Made by a program: the position numbers and the translations under genes. Below, in pieces: positions 1 through 64,000 of a stretch of 64,000 bases of DNA. Numbering within the stretch: the first letter of the stretch is position 1; each line of letters starts with the position of its first letter. This DNA is from Misgurnus anguillicaudatus (Eukaryota; Chordata; Actinopteri; Cypriniformes; Cobitidae). The notes under the pieces are model-generated. The model did no database searches. It was not told the DNA's origin and saw only the letters and a program-made list of their open reading frames with translations. The stretch spans positions 8,463,001 to 8,527,000 of the forward strand of contig NC_073356.2 of the NCBI RefSeq assembly GCF_027580225.2, read 5' to 3'.

Positions 1-582
1 CCCATCCTTTTTTCTTGTCGTTTTTTTCACAATACATTTTACAATGTGTTCTACCGAGCTGAGGATTGAAGCAGAGCGTCATTAAAACCAAACGCAGGTC
101 GTTTGTGAGGTGGGTGGTTCTGACGTTCATGTCAATGTGTGTAACACGAAAGCTACTTATTTAAAAGTCAAAATATTTAAAGTTTATAGTATAACTACCG
201 TTTAACATATTTATACTTAATTTTATACTTGTATAACTCAAAAATACCCAGATGAAAATGAACCATGCTTTTACTACAGTAAAAGTGTAGTAACCATGTT
301 TTTGTTGGACTAATAAAGTTAACATTTGTACAGCCACAGTATTACTACAAATAAGCCAGAGGGTCAGTGTGGTTAAACTCCTCCCTCCCGCACGCAATTA
401 GTTGTGGGTAATATTTGCCGTTAGAGTGTGCATTGATCTGCACTTCAAATTCTAACCGGAAATAGTAGATAATCCGGGTATCTTTGGGATACTCATTTCA
501 ACATACTACGATTTGGGACGTTCTAATTCTAGTTTCGAATACTATTTAGGACGGATAGTATGCGAATTGGGACTCAGCATAT
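1..582. other. TMEM64 intron 2, no recognised feature
   Basis: AT-rich sequence between exon 2 and the unseen last exon. I see no coding segment, terminal repeats or RNA gene here. Confidence 0.5.
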
Positions 583-1247
583 AGCTGTGTCTGAAACCGT
601 TCCCTCGTTCACTCATTCACTATTCCCTATATGGGGAATGACAGTTAAGTCCACTATATGGGGAAGAAGCAAATGAAAATGAGTGAGCGATTTCGGACAC
701 TGACGTAAATATCATGCGTCAGAGAGCTGTCGCAGAGATTCATCATAAACACCTGTGTGGCTTTATTGATTGTACTGTGAAATGGTAAAGTTTACTTTCT
801 TACTGTTTTTCACATTTGTCATGTTTATTGTATTAGTTGATAATAAAGAGAACAAAACAACTGTTTATAATATTTATTTACTGCTGTTTATTTATTGTTT
901 AATAAAAATGCATATTAGATTTTAAATAAAAGATAACGCAATTATTTTTCATTTGTTTATTTTCAAACAGTAGAATATAACTGACAACAAGAAAATGTTT
1001 GGTGTTTACTGTCAGTATTCTTCAGCTGATTCAAGTTATGCGTTCGTCTCCCGTTGCATCATGGGAAATATGAGTGAACGAGTGTACATCGAATGTACCC
1101 TCAAAATCAGAGTGCATTGTGGGTAAAAAGTAGTGAATGAATGTAGGGAATGAGGTTGTTCACTCAGGTTTCGGACACCACTACAAAATGGCCGACACCC
1201 AATATAGTGCACTATATAGTGGATAGGGAGCGGTTTCAGACACAGCT
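583..1247. mobile_element. 665-bp MITE with perfect 17-bp terminal repeats
   Basis: AGCTGTGTCTGAAACCG at 583-599 is perfectly inverted at 1231-1247, and the subterminal parts are also related (TTCCCT/CTCCCT). No coding capacity. Family not assigned; the target duplication is unclear. Confidence 0.75.
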
Positions 1248-1394
1248 TATGTCTATGATACTGTTGTGTTCTGCTTTATGCAGTCCCTCTAAAAAATATG
1301 CTGCGTTGTTTTCTGTTCCGCAGTGTTTTCTGTTGCGTTCCCATTGTTTAATAACGGATGTAAAAAACAATGATCGCAAAAAAATTTGTAAAAT

Positions 1395-1490
1395 TTATTT
1401 CACACCCCACATTAGGGGGGCCATAAGGGGGCCAAGCTTGTGGTTACAGGGGCACTGGCCCCCCCTGGCCCCTCCCTAGAACCGCCACTG
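1395..1490. mobile_element. Fragment of a hAT-like element end
   Basis: A GC-rich stretch of GGGGG/CCCCC blocks ending AGAACCGCCACTG. Read from the other strand it starts CAGTGGCGGTTCT, a typical hAT-type terminus. No partner end was found. Confidence 0.35.
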
Positions 1491-1505
1491 CTTATAAACT
1501 CTTAA

Positions 1506-1783
1506 AGGAGCAGTATGTAAGAAATGTATATCAATTAATCATAAAATGGCCCTGATATGTCACTAGACATTAAGAAATCATTTTCATTTCAAATACTTAT
1601 ATCACTGACAACAATGTTATGGCCAGGATATTGTCATTTAAAAAGTGGAGTTGCAGCCCTCAACTGATATTTATGTTGTCATTTTGTGTATTGGCCACCA
1701 GTTGTGTGATTGCAGTACCAGTTTTAGCCACAAGTTTTGTGATTGCAATACCAGTTTTGGCCACAATCCTACATACTGTTCCT
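1506..1783. mobile_element. TTAA-flanked MITE, family G, copy 1 (278 bp)
   Basis: TTAA at 1502-1505 and 1784-1787 flank terminal repeats of the form AGGARCAGTATGTARGA. It contains an internal duplication (GTGTGATTGCAGTACCAGTT / TTGTGATTGCAATACCAGTT). A copy of the same length lies at 44334-44611. TTAA duplication suggests piggyBac-type mobilisation. Confidence 0.8.
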
Positions 1784-2012
1784 TTAAATATGGGTATTTT
1801 TCTTTAAAAATATTTTTTTTAGCAAAAAGCTGAAATAATTGAATTTTTGTGAAGGAATTTTGTTAGAGATCAGATTCAGAATAATTATCAAAACATAAAC
1901 ACGGTGTAAAATAATAAATAATTTTTTGCTTTGTTTTTTATAAATTGTGTAAGTGCCATGTATTGGATAATCGAGGCTTTACAGATAACCATAAAAACTC
2001 ACCAGGAACACG

Positions 2013-2060
2013 ACATAACTCGTTAACTCCTTAATGGCGGGGAAAGAGTTAACCAGAACA
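2013..2060. mobile_element. Solo terminus of the CTCTTTC-type TTAA element
   Basis: TGGCGGGGAAAGAGTTAA at 2034-2051 equals the right end of the elements at 20489-20877 and 30401-30893. No left end is visible nearby. Confidence 0.45.
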
Positions 2061-2515
2061 GTGCATGCACACACCAAGCTGACACGAAATCAACGTCACT
2101 TAAGAATGGTTGTTGTTTGTGAGGGAAATGTAAGCTTTTTCAGCTTCCCAAAGAACCCAGCATTATGGAAACAATGTTTGTTTATCCGGGTGTTTGTTAA
2201 AAGCTGGATTTTGTTGAAATGGGGCGGTCTTAACCGGGTTGCAGGCGGAAACATTAATGCACCATAGAATTATTCAGTGTCCACCTCCTCCCCCAGCACC
2301 ACCTGCCTACATCATGATAGAGAGTTTCTTCCTATTTTCTTGCAGTAGCATCTATTCCTATCCTCTGTAATTATGTGCATGATTCAGCAAAAGCCTTCAC
2401 TCAGGCCAGCAGCAGCAGTGTAGCAGATCTAGACCGGCAAGACACAGTTATGTACAATACATGCTACATTAAACCTACAATCATGATTGAAATATGTTGC
2501 AGATTTTGCCATGGG

Positions 2516-2590
2516 TATGTGTAGCTCAGCACACGAGTTCAAATCCCAGGAACACATAACTTGATAAAAAAGCACTACGTAAAAAAAAGT
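2516..2590 (+). repeat. Degenerate tRNA-derived SINE fragment
   Basis: GTAGCTCAGCAC followed by AGTTCAAATCCC resembles tRNA A and B boxes. The body is shortened, without the LINE-like tail. Confidence 0.35.
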
Positions 2591-2621
2591 TTTTGCCAAA
2601 TGATTAGCTGTAAGTGTATTA

Positions 2622-10272
<7,651 letters not shown>

Positions 10273-10992
10273 CTAGTCCGATTTGGTGACCCTTGACTTT
10301 CCACGTTGCCAGGAAGCGACGATCACTTCTGATAAGCCTAAGCAAATCAATTAGGGAAAAGAGATACGCAACAAATACTTGAGGATAAAAGCCAATGTGT
10401 GTAAAATAACAGCAAGCGCGTTTATCTCGGCAGAACTGATCTAACGTTAAACTCGTCGGACCACTTCAAGGAGTTCAGATCCAGACGTGTCAGATGCTGG
10501 TCGCTCACTAGTGCCATGATATCCGAAATCAGATGTATAAAATTCCGTAGACATCCCAATCGATCAAAACAGTGTTCAGTTCCCAACTGTTATTGAATCT
10601 GGCTTGTAAATCACACACGCGATCAACTTTCCAGACTCCAGGTATATGCACACATCACCGCAGTATCCGTATGATGATCCAGACTCCAGCCTGAAATCCT
10701 GCTGCCGCTCGTACAGCTTAACATGTCAAATCGCTATTCTTAAATAATCACATTCACAATAATGAAAAGTCGCGCTAATGTGGTCGTCTCTTTTGCCAAC
10801 GAAGTTGTTTTCTTGCTCTTTTTTTTGTGAACTCTTCAGCGAGCTCTCGTCCGCTTTTGTAATCGATGTTTACCCCGAGCGTTATTCATTCCACTGTGTT
10901 TGTTTCCCAGAATTCCATGCGACGGCATCACGTGATCTCATCTGCCGTTCCACGCGGTTGTGGCTGGAAGAAGTACAGCAACGGTAAAAAAA

Positions 10993-11200
10993 ATTCTCGC
11001 CGGATGAGCACTGTTTTCATCCTAATTCTACCCCAAAATATCCCCCTACACCCACATTTTTACAGAATTTAGGCCGTATCCTATCTAACTAGAACCGCTG
11101 TGTTTCATCCTAACTCTACCAACCTAACACAAAACCCAACATCTCGCGAGATTTGTACGTAGCTGTATCCCTTCTAGTCAGAACCGTTCTACGCGCACAC
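10993..11200. repeat. Dispersed repeat carrying a TCTCGCGAGA palindrome
   Basis: Shares TGTTTTCATCCTAAT, GGCCGTATCC and related words with the reverse complement of 62085-62190, and repeats itself internally (TTTCATCCTAA twice). The 10-bp palindrome TCTCGCGAGA at 11142-11151 is a known vertebrate promoter motif, here about 900 bases above the TMEM64 ATG. Confidence 0.5.
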
Positions 11201-13420
11201 GTCACAGTACCGCGAGAACAGGTAACGACTGTCTGTGTGGGGTTAAATCTGTTTTCTCCCAAAACAGCAGTAGTAACTAGACTTTTTGTATATTTCACAG
11301 TCAATGATGTAGTAAGAAAGCAATATTTATAGTCCGTGCTTAGGAGGAAGGGAGTTGCCACGCTCCTGCATATATTTGTTCTTTTTGTTACGTTTATTTA
11401 TTTATTTTTATTATTTTTTGTAAGGGACTTTAATTATGCACTTATTAACCTAAGCAACCAAGTGTGGTGCCTATTCTTTTGTACGTTTACACAAAGCCAA
11501 AAATGAAAACCAACCTGAATCTTTCAATTTAATTTACATTGCAAACTTACTAAAACACACTGAACACGCTATAAACAGACAAAACACACTGCAATAAATA
11601 AAACACAGATTGCCATGTTTTTCTATAATCCTTATTTTAAGATTTTTAGTCTGATATAATGCCAATAATGTAATTACAAAATAATCGTATCGATTGAGAA
11701 GTGCACAAATTACTAAACAAATTAAGAATCACTTATTTACCCCAAATTCACTGAAAATTCATTGGCCTGGCTCATATCAGTATATCACTATTAAAATGTT
11801 TACAATGTTTCTCTTGTTTAGAGTGTTTTGTCCTATTTTTTCTTATGTTTATTAATACGGGCCCCCACTAACGTCATTTGCAGTTCTTTTTAAACATCCT
11901 AATGGAGACAAGATGGTAAAACGTTGAAGTTTTAAAAATGTAAAGATGATAAACTTACAAACAATCTAAAGGCACACAAACAGAATAACCAAAAATATAT
12001 GAAGAGAGCTTATAACGGCCAGTCACTATCGTCTTTCTTGGATCAGTATCTTTTACACTTGAACAATAATAAGATGAATGTTTGGTTATTTAGCATTCTA
12101 TGCTGTAAGGAATATTGGGAAGACCTGGGAAAGCATTGGACTTTACCCTACTTTCCTAAAATCACACTTGAATGAGTTTATCAGTATTTATTATTTGACT
12201 GTTATCTGCCTGAATATGGGAATGCCTTGAGAAAACAATGTTTGCCTAACATGGCGCAAAAATGTCTCCACACCAAGCAGTTATCAGACTTAATGACTGC
12301 TCAGTGTCTATATGGAATGACACAGTGACACGTTGATGTACACAAGGTCATCTTTTGGCTTTGTCCATAAACCAGTCTCAATGTAATACATTGAAAATGA
12401 CTCATGCTCAAGGGTGTGGCTTTAGACTATTTAAAGGAGATTGTGATCAAAGGGTTTTTGATTGACAACGTCTGCGGAGCATGTACAATGATTTACCTTT
12501 GTTTGTTCATGGAGCACAAAGTTGTTGTTTGTAATGCTGTGTTTGTTTTATGGGTGCTTTCCTGGCATTTTACAATTTTCTTAACTAGTTATAGTTGTTA
12601 GTGAGCTTGAGACAGACTGTTAAATGACAGAAAAAAAACTTAAGTTACTAGTTGACTGAACATTTGTGATTTTAAGATACTTTTTAAATTGTATTGTGCA
12701 TTAACAGACAAATCACCGTTTAAAGGAAGGAGTAAATAAAAGACAGATAATAAATAAATACATAATATAAAAATAATAATTAAAAACGTAAGGGTCTTCT
12801 AAAAGTTTAAAGTCCTTTAACAGGTTAAATAACATTCTTACACTTACAGATTTACAGTTAATCCAAAATACTTTTTGAAAGACAGAAAACATTGGCTTTA
12901 TTTTTGTATTTGCATTTATAAATTTCCCCATTATAAACAAATGATTCAATATAAGTTGAATTTGGTTACTCCAGTGCACAAAAAATAATATATATTTTTA
13001 GAAAACTGAGATATTATAACAATTGTTAATACGATACCAGGCCAAAAATGTTTAATTTCTTAGCGTTTGTGATTTTGCCGTGTTTTACCACAAGATGGCG
13101 CTGCTATTTCGCTATAAAGTCTTTACGGAGTATACGCGTTATCTTACGTTGGAAAGTGTTGCTTTTAACAACAATAATTGACCTTACAGCAATGGAGAGA
13201 TGAAAGCATCAGAGTCGGAACCAACTAGTTAAAGTCAACTGTATAAAGCACAAATAGCCGATAGTGCGTGAACATAATGCCTTTCAATGTTAGATCACAT
13301 TTGAAATGTATCCTTTTTTATTTTTCCTAAGCATCTCTCTGGTGAGACAGTCATTATTGTTGATGAGGATTTTAATGAGTAAATAATAATAATGCGCGTG
13401 ACAGCACACAGTAAAAAGCG

Positions 13421-13431
13421 CACGTGATTGG
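13421..13431 (+). promoter_or_regulatory. E-box plus inverted CCAAT upstream of NECAB1
   Basis: CACGTG immediately followed by ATTGG (inverted CCAAT) about 145 bases before the start codon, in a locally CpG-richer stretch (13380-13510). Plausible proximal promoter; no TATA box recognised. Confidence 0.4.
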
Positions 13432-13575
13432 TGGCAGCATCAGCACCAGTGGCTCGCTGGAGTAAAGCGGGCACAGTGCACATATCGCTCGCGTTCATTT
13501 TGCATGCACTCGCAATCGAGTTGGTGAATTAAGGTTTATTATAGCAGAAAGTGTTGCATTCATCAAGGAATAAAC

Positions 13576-58227
<44,652 letters not shown>

Positions 58228-58418
58228 ACTTCTTCATTCCGGTTAGATGACGGCGGTCATTACGAGGACTACACAAGTCAAAACTGACATCTCTCTCTCT
58301 CTGTCAACAGCAAATCACCACGTGTGTTGAAATGTGCTATATGGTCATGGTTACTAGCACTTTCCATGTTGTTACATTATTAGATCTATACGACTAGTGT
58401 GAACTCTAGACAATATTA

Positions 58419-58424
58419 AATAAA
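58419..58424 (+). terminator. Likely NECAB1 polyadenylation signal
   Basis: Canonical AATAAA 192 bases after the NECAB1 stop codon. It implies a short 3'UTR; later signals cannot be excluded. Confidence 0.6.
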
Positions 58425-58427
58425 GCA

Positions 58428-59160
58428 ATGAGGTCTTTTGATGATAGCACTCGACCACTATGTAGATGTTTGTTCGGCTGGACAGTTCAGTGATGTGTGC
58501 TGTGCTGACTCAGTTTGTCTACACGAGACCGTGTCTCCTTAACTTGCAGTGGTGTCATCATACCTAACAAAATATCACAGTTTATGTTATGAGCATTTTT
58601 ATGAAAATGTATACATTTGTTGTATTTCATCTAGTTTGTCAGCTCTGAATTCTTTAAATATTAAATTTAAACCTATACTAAAATGTTATGTCTCAATTAT
58701 GCCAAGCAGATATTTCTAAAATGATCTCCAGCTCCTCTCTTACAAGAATAAATTAACTCTGGTTTTACAAATGAAACCTAAAAACCATGGCATTAACCAT
58801 GGTTTTACTAATAGTAATCAATATGCCCCCAAAAACATATTTACTACACTTTTACTATCAATTTCTGTTTTATGATTGTTCTGTAGATATGAGATGGCAA
58901 CAGCACACGAAGAAACCTTTTAGTCGACTTTGCAAGAGGTAGATGACTCATAGTGAGTTGTGTTTTTGAAGAACCAACACTGCCATCCTCTGGATGTTTA
59001 GGGTTCAGGTTTTAACAAAAACAAGTGCCAACAATTAGTCACAAAATAAAACCATGATAACCACGTTAAAACTGATTATATGAACATTGTACATTTTTAA
59101 AAGCACTGAACAGAACAGATCTGTATTAAACTTATCTGATGTACAGTATTTGAACCTTCA
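58428..59160. other. Downstream of NECAB1, no recognised element
   Basis: After the poly(A) signal. AT-rich intergenic sequence with no gene or repeat I can support. Confidence 0.5.
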
Positions 59161-59222
59161 CACAGAAAAAGGTACAAAACTGTCAATTTTCTGTTACTTG
59201 GGTGGTACCCTTAAAGGTTCAC

Positions 59223-60726
59223 GGGTCATTCTACGAAAATGGTGGCTTTTTGAACAGACTTTGAACTGAACTTTTTAAAAATGGAATTCTTTTTTTTATA
59301 CCAAAACTTATAGTCAGATAATAGTTAACCTCTTAACATTATAAATCAACTTAAATGATGTATTTTTATATTTTTACATTACATTAAAAAAAGCTTGTGC
59401 TGCTTTTTTGTCACTGATGTTACCTATATTTTAGATGACAATTCAGGTTTCCCAGAATGTATTTTGACTATTTAATTTGCATACATAATCAAAGACAGAA
59501 AAAGTTAATGTAATATTAAGAAATTGTCTTGATCAGTAATAATTTACTTTAAACAGGCATGCGTAAAGTTCTTTTGTGTGACCTTTTTCTATTTCTACCA
59601 TTGTGCTGTAACATTAGAAATAATTGAGGTTGAGTGATCAAAATTGAATGATGATATCCTTAAATTGCTTACTTATGAAAGCAGCAACAGTAACACCAGT
59701 GACGATAACACCAGTGACAAATCTGCAGACAAAACGGCATATCTAAGATTGCGGCCACAGTAGCTCAAACCACACTTCTTAAATTGTAAATAAATCACTT
59801 AATAATGCAATTTGAAAAATTATATTAATAAAATTTACTTTCCCCTTACTATAAACTGTAGAACACCAGTGACACATCTTAAGTCCTCGCATGAAATTAT
59901 CAAATTATTTATCAAATTGCTAAAAGATGAGGAGAGAGTGCTTTTCAAAACAGCCATGCCTTCAATGAATGTTTGACGCAGGAAGAAGTTGGCAAGGATG
60001 TTGATTTTTTTCAAATTGGTGGTTTTTATAAATTGTAACACAAGTGACATGAAATTGAGGGACAGGTATTCCCTGTAAATTATTTATAATATTTAGTTGA
60101 TATTTTAGTTTTTTAAGTAGTCTACTAAATAACTGTACTACTTCCCTTTGTTTTATGACATTTAAAGGGGGAGAATAATATATTTTTAACTCAAAATATG
60201 TCACTAGACCAGTGGTTCTCAAACTGGGGTCCAGGGCCCCCAGGGGGGCCGCGAGATGGTGCCAGGGGGCCCCAGTTTTATGGAATTTTTATAAAATACA
60301 TTAATTTATCATGAATTCTGTGAAATTAAACCTAAAAAAATAAGGCAGCACTACTTTGTATAATTTAATGTTTTGTTTAATTAAATTGTGAAGATTTGGA
60401 ACTGTTTTTGTCATAAATTTTCTTTTTTGGGCGAAGGAATGCACTGTACACAAAGGTGGCCGCACGCTGGAAAAGTTTGAGAACCACTGCACTAAACCAC
60501 GACTCCTGACCCGAGGGACAAGCCAATTTCATGGTACTGACCGTGTTCTACGATATATATATAAAAATGGTTTGCAATATAACTGTCTTAAATATGTTTT
60601 ATTAATAATAAAACACTTCAATTAAAACAAAAAACATATATTTTGTGTCATTATCTGACAATTTTAAGTGTTTTTCCTGGTGGTTGGGGCTGGGACAGGA
60701 AAGCCACCATTTTCATAGAGTGACCC
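59223..60726. mobile_element. 1.5-kb non-autonomous DNA transposon
   Basis: GGGTCATTCTACGAAAATGG and GTGGCTTT on the left; the right end is the inverse with two changes (GGGTCACTCTATGAAAATGG). It sits inside a TGTACC-word repeat (left AAAGGTTCA, right TCATATTTGTA) and carries the hAT MITE 60210-60489. GATAACACCAGTGAC-like words recur inside. No transposase. Confidence 0.75.
60210..60489. mobile_element. hAT-type MITE, copy 2, with 8-bp target duplication
   Basis: Ends CAGTGGTTCTCAAACTGGGG and GTTTGAGAACCACTG. Flanks CACTAGAC (60202-60209) and CACTAAAC (60490-60497) match 7 of 8. Confidence 0.88.
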
Positions 60727-61487
60727 TCATATTTGTATCTTTATGGGAATAGAAACGCATTGAAATGTTGTACCTTTTGGAGTACAATATAAGGACCCAT
60801 TGTGTGCCTCCAACAACCAACTTTGTACCAGTTAAATGTTAGATAGATCTTTAAGGTACAGTAACATACACCAAAAGCTACAACATTGTGTTATGTTTTG
60901 TATACCCCAGCCAGGGCCGGCCAAAGCCTTTGTGGGGCCCTATGCAAAATTTATTATTGGGTGCACCTCAGTGTCCCCAATATAATTAACTATTGTCAAT
61001 GCTTAATTTTTGACACATTTATGTTATAAATATATATTATTAATTGTATTAATTGTAACTGTTTTTGGGAAGTAAACACACACATGCACACACAGCATTA
61101 CAAGTATATTGTGGTTGTCAAAACATTTTAATAACATAGTTTCAGTACTTTCAATTTTAGGTGAACTGTCCCTTTAAATTCTAAGCACAGACCATACAGG
61201 GACTTACTATACAAAGGTTATAGACATTTAGAAGATCTTAAAAAACAGAGAAAATATATTAAATAGACCTGAAGAAATAAACAAGTAAAAGAAAAGGTTT
61301 CTCTATTAGAATTTATTATTAAATACTTACCACAACCTGTAAACAAACTTTAGTTTTTCGATTCATTAAAGGTCTGAGAATGATTTAATGATTGTTTTCA
61401 CTTTGGCACTTAATAACATTTATTCACATGCACACATTTATTCATATCCCTATTAAAACACTGAAAACAACTGCATTACTGTTTCTA

Positions 61488-62369
61488 GCAGGCGCGGCTC
61501 GTCTATGTAAAGGTGGGGCAGTGCCCCAACAAAATATTAATCCACTTGAAAATATAGAACTTTATATAAACTTAATCAAATCTAAACTTTAAGGGGCAGT
61601 TTCCCGGACAGGGATTAGACTAGTCCCTAGACTTAAACACTTTTAAGAGCTCTCCAAACTGAAAACAACTTGCACTGACATATCTTAAAATACATCAGTG
61701 CCCTTTGTTTTACCTCAAAATGCACACAGGTAATGTTTTTAGTAAGGCATGTTTGTTAAAACTAGTTATATTTCCTAATTAAACTAAGGCCTAGTCTTGG
61801 ATTAAGCTAATCCTGGTCCGGGAAACCGCCCCCAACTCATAAATGTCTCTAATATTTTTCAACTTTTTTTAGACTTTATGTCGTAAAGTGAGATGAGTAT
61901 GTTTGGAAATTGAGCGCACTGCTCGGTTGGCTACTGTTTGTGTAATGATTGAGCTGATAGGGGCTGAAGCTGCCTCTGCCCTCCCGAGCTCAATAGCGCC
62001 CCACAATTTTCCCAAACATTTCCCCAAAATTTTTCCAAATTTGTGGTGAAAACTGGAAATGCAGCGAGCCCTAATAAAGAGCCATATGGTTGGCTAGAGG
62101 GGATACAGATACGGCCAATTCCTGGGAGATGTTAGGATTAGGATGAAAACAGCACTTAACTGGCGAGATTTTTCCCAGGGCTGTATCCATTCTAGGCACA
62201 ACTGAGCCATATGGGCAGATTTAAATCTGCCCCTCTAGCTTTTACAAAGGCTAAATCCAATTAGAGCGCACCAATCAGGCCACTAGCAGTTAATCATAGG
62301 TCAGTCATATAGCCTATGATACAACCCAAAATTTGCCCCACCTAAAACTAGTGAGGACAGGAGCCGCTG
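61488..62369. mobile_element. MITE with CAGGCGCGGCTC ends
   Basis: Left CAGGCGCGGCTCGTCTATGT and GGTGGGGCA. The right inverse is CAGCGGCTCCTGTCC and GGTGGGGCAAA. It contains the GGGGCAGTTTCCCGG element and the segment related to 10993-11200. Confidence 0.6.
61592..61833. mobile_element. MITE with GGGGCAGTTTCCCGGACAGG ends
   Basis: Left GGGGCAGTTTCCCGGACAGG and GATTAGACTAG. The right inverse is GGGGGCGGTTTCCCGGACCA and GGATTAGCTTAATCC. A half copy is visible at 18098-18150. Confidence 0.8.
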
Positions 62370-62656
62370 GTGGAATTACATAATAAGAAAAAATGACTAA
62401 TGGTTATATGTTAATGACGTGCCCATTAAAACAGAATTAGGCCTAACGCAACGTTAACACTTAAAACATTAAAATGTTACTAAAAAATGTGCTTGTCTCT
62501 TTTCATCATCACTCTTCTTCTTTTCTGCACCCGAATGATAGACTCTCTTTATTTTTTGCGGTCTAAAATAAATCCAAGTCTAGGTAAAGTGGCGGCAGCG
62601 GGCCAAGTGGGCAAAGATCATATTTAAGCAGCAACACTGGGTGACAGGTTTTGCTA

Positions 62657-63082
62657 CACTGTACAAAAAATCCGTAGAAATTACAATGTTATTGCAGCTG
62701 TGTTGCCGGTGAGTTGCCGTGGATTTGAATGTATGTTGTTTGCTGGCAGGAGTTTGTTCAAGGTTGAATGAATTTTGAATATTGGCAGGTCTTTGTCTTT
62801 ACAGAATAAAACTATACAATAACAGCCTCATGCAAAGCATTCTGGGAACCAGAAATCATCATCAACCTTTTTCTGTTTTTTTGCTTCAGATTTTGTTTCC
62901 CTGAATGTTTTGCTTGATCCTGTTTTTTTTTTTAGTTTTACTCTGTAAAGACAAAGACTTGTAAATGTTAAATGTTCATTTGACTTTGAACAAAATGTTG
63001 CCAGTAAATAACATAAATTTAAATCTACGGTAAATTACCGGCAACCCAGCTGCAATTTCTACGGAATTTTTTTTTACAGTGT
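62657..63082. mobile_element. Palindromic MITE with TACACTGTA ends
   Basis: Left TACACTGTACAAAAAATCCG and TAGAAATTACA. The right inverse is GTACACTGTAAAAAAAAATT and CCGTAGAAATTGCAGC. Both arms contain TTGCCGG words. Confidence 0.75.
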
Positions 63083-63558
63083 ACGTATATTAAATACGTT
63101 GTAGCCCACTGATGACATTTCACTGTCATTTTTGTTGCCAGTTTGCCATTAATCAAACATCATAATCCTTGCTTGTTGCTTTATCAGCAGCACCAAACAT
63201 TTCATTACCAACATTCATAGGGTTGTCCAAGCCAGTCAGAATCAGTAAATGTCACAGGTAAAGGTCTACGGTAATTGGACCATAGTTTGGGGGCCCCCTA
63301 GTGGTGGCAGGGCCCTAAGCAGCCGCTTAATTTGCATATAGGGAGGGCCGGTTTTGACCCCAGCTAATCATCTGAGGATTTAATAGCTGGTTCTCAATAG
63401 CAATAGTTTACTATATGAAAATCAGAAAATTTGTCATGTACTTATGCTGCTCATATTTAACACCAAAATCAACAGAAAAATTATAGCATTTATCCATTAA
63501 TTCATTCCCCAAACACTCCCAGCATCTCGGGCTCGGCAGGATGCACTCTGCACTGTAA

Positions 63559-63706
63559 AAAAGATTTGTTGGTTCAACTTAAAATTTTAAGATCACCAGG
63601 TAATATACTTTTTTGAGTTAATTTAACTTAAAAAATTAGTTGACTAAAAATTGTTGTGTCAACTAATATTTTTAAGTTGAACCAACTTAAACTTTTTTAC
63701 AGTGTG
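63559..63706. mobile_element. Palindromic MITE with CACTGTAAAAAAG ends
   Basis: CACTGTAAAAAAGATTTGTT and GGTTCAACTTAAAATTTT on the left face AATATTTTTAAGTTGAACCA and TTTTTTACAGTG on the right. About 148 bp. Confidence 0.75.
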
Positions 63707-64000
63707 GACATATGGCCAGTCCACTGCCGGGCATTCCTATCATTGATTTCAATCTTTGACATGATTTTTTAATATTAAAGATATCAAGGTTATATTTTCA
63801 AACAATTATCTTTATGTAGAATGATTTTATTTAGAAAACAGTAAATCACAAAAAAATGAGTTTTCACAAGCAGGGTCACAGATTTCTATATATATTATAC
63901 AGTGTTTAATGTCTGCATAATAATCTTACTGGTGCCCTCCACTGTCTTGTGTTATAAGTGACTATGTTCACTCTAATGACAGCCTGACCTTTCAGAGACG

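Larger units (their letters stand above)
60911..63349. mobile_element. Probable 2.4-kb transposon shell with CAGGGCCGGCC ends
   Basis: CAGGGCCGGCCAAAGCC, GGGGCCCTATGCAAA on the left; the right end's inverse is AAAACCGGCCCTCCCTATAT and GCAAATTAAG. It contains at least three other inverted-repeat elements. The pairing of ends is by eye and imperfect. Confidence 0.5.

Overview
The window is vertebrate nuclear DNA, almost certainly from a teleost and probably a cypriniform. The reasons are AT-rich intronic sequence, GT-AG spliced genes, Tc1-like transposons, tRNA-derived SINEs and very many short inverted-repeat DNA transposons. There are no operons, CRISPR arrays or prokaryotic signals. The species call is inference from repeat content.

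Two host genes lie head to head. TMEM64 is on the minus strand: exon 1 at 9544-10239 and exon 2 at 2685-2840, with its last exon beyond the left edge. NECAB1 is on the plus strand and complete: 13 coding exons from 13576 to 58227 give a 348-residue protein with two N-terminal EF-hands, a central coiled coil and a C-terminal ABM domain. The start codons are 3.3 kb apart. The same divergent arrangement is known in human, so this is conserved synteny. Every exon phase was checked by hand and the reading frame closes. Two NECAB1 introns (6 and 8) appear to use GC-AG rather than GT-AG boundaries.

About 95% of the window is intron or intergenic sequence filled with repeats. 1-9543 is TMEM64 intron sequence with several MITEs. 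10240-13575 is the shared intergenic/promoter region. 13663-27027 (NECAB1 introns 1-3) holds a CACGTG-rich minisatellite, a dead Tc1 element with both terminal repeats, a 720-bp foldback element and two copies of a composite repeat. 27606-43035 (introns 5-6) holds Harbinger-like and TTAA-flanked MITEs and a second, end-less Tc1 copy. 46259-50173 (intron 9) holds a higher-order minisatellite that looks grown from the inside of a MITE. 50533-54080 (intron 10) is a 3.5-kb TCTG/TCTA tetranucleotide array. 58228-64000, beyond the gene, is a stack of nested transposons.

No new protein system was found. The most informative observations are the paired GC-AG introns, insertion events whose empty target site is preserved elsewhere in the window, the MITE-to-minisatellite conversion, two different MITEs at one position in two copies of the same parent repeat, and two TTAA elements abutting and sharing one TTAA. 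Boundaries of repeats come from visible terminal inverted repeats and target-site duplications; family names are given only where those signatures justify them.
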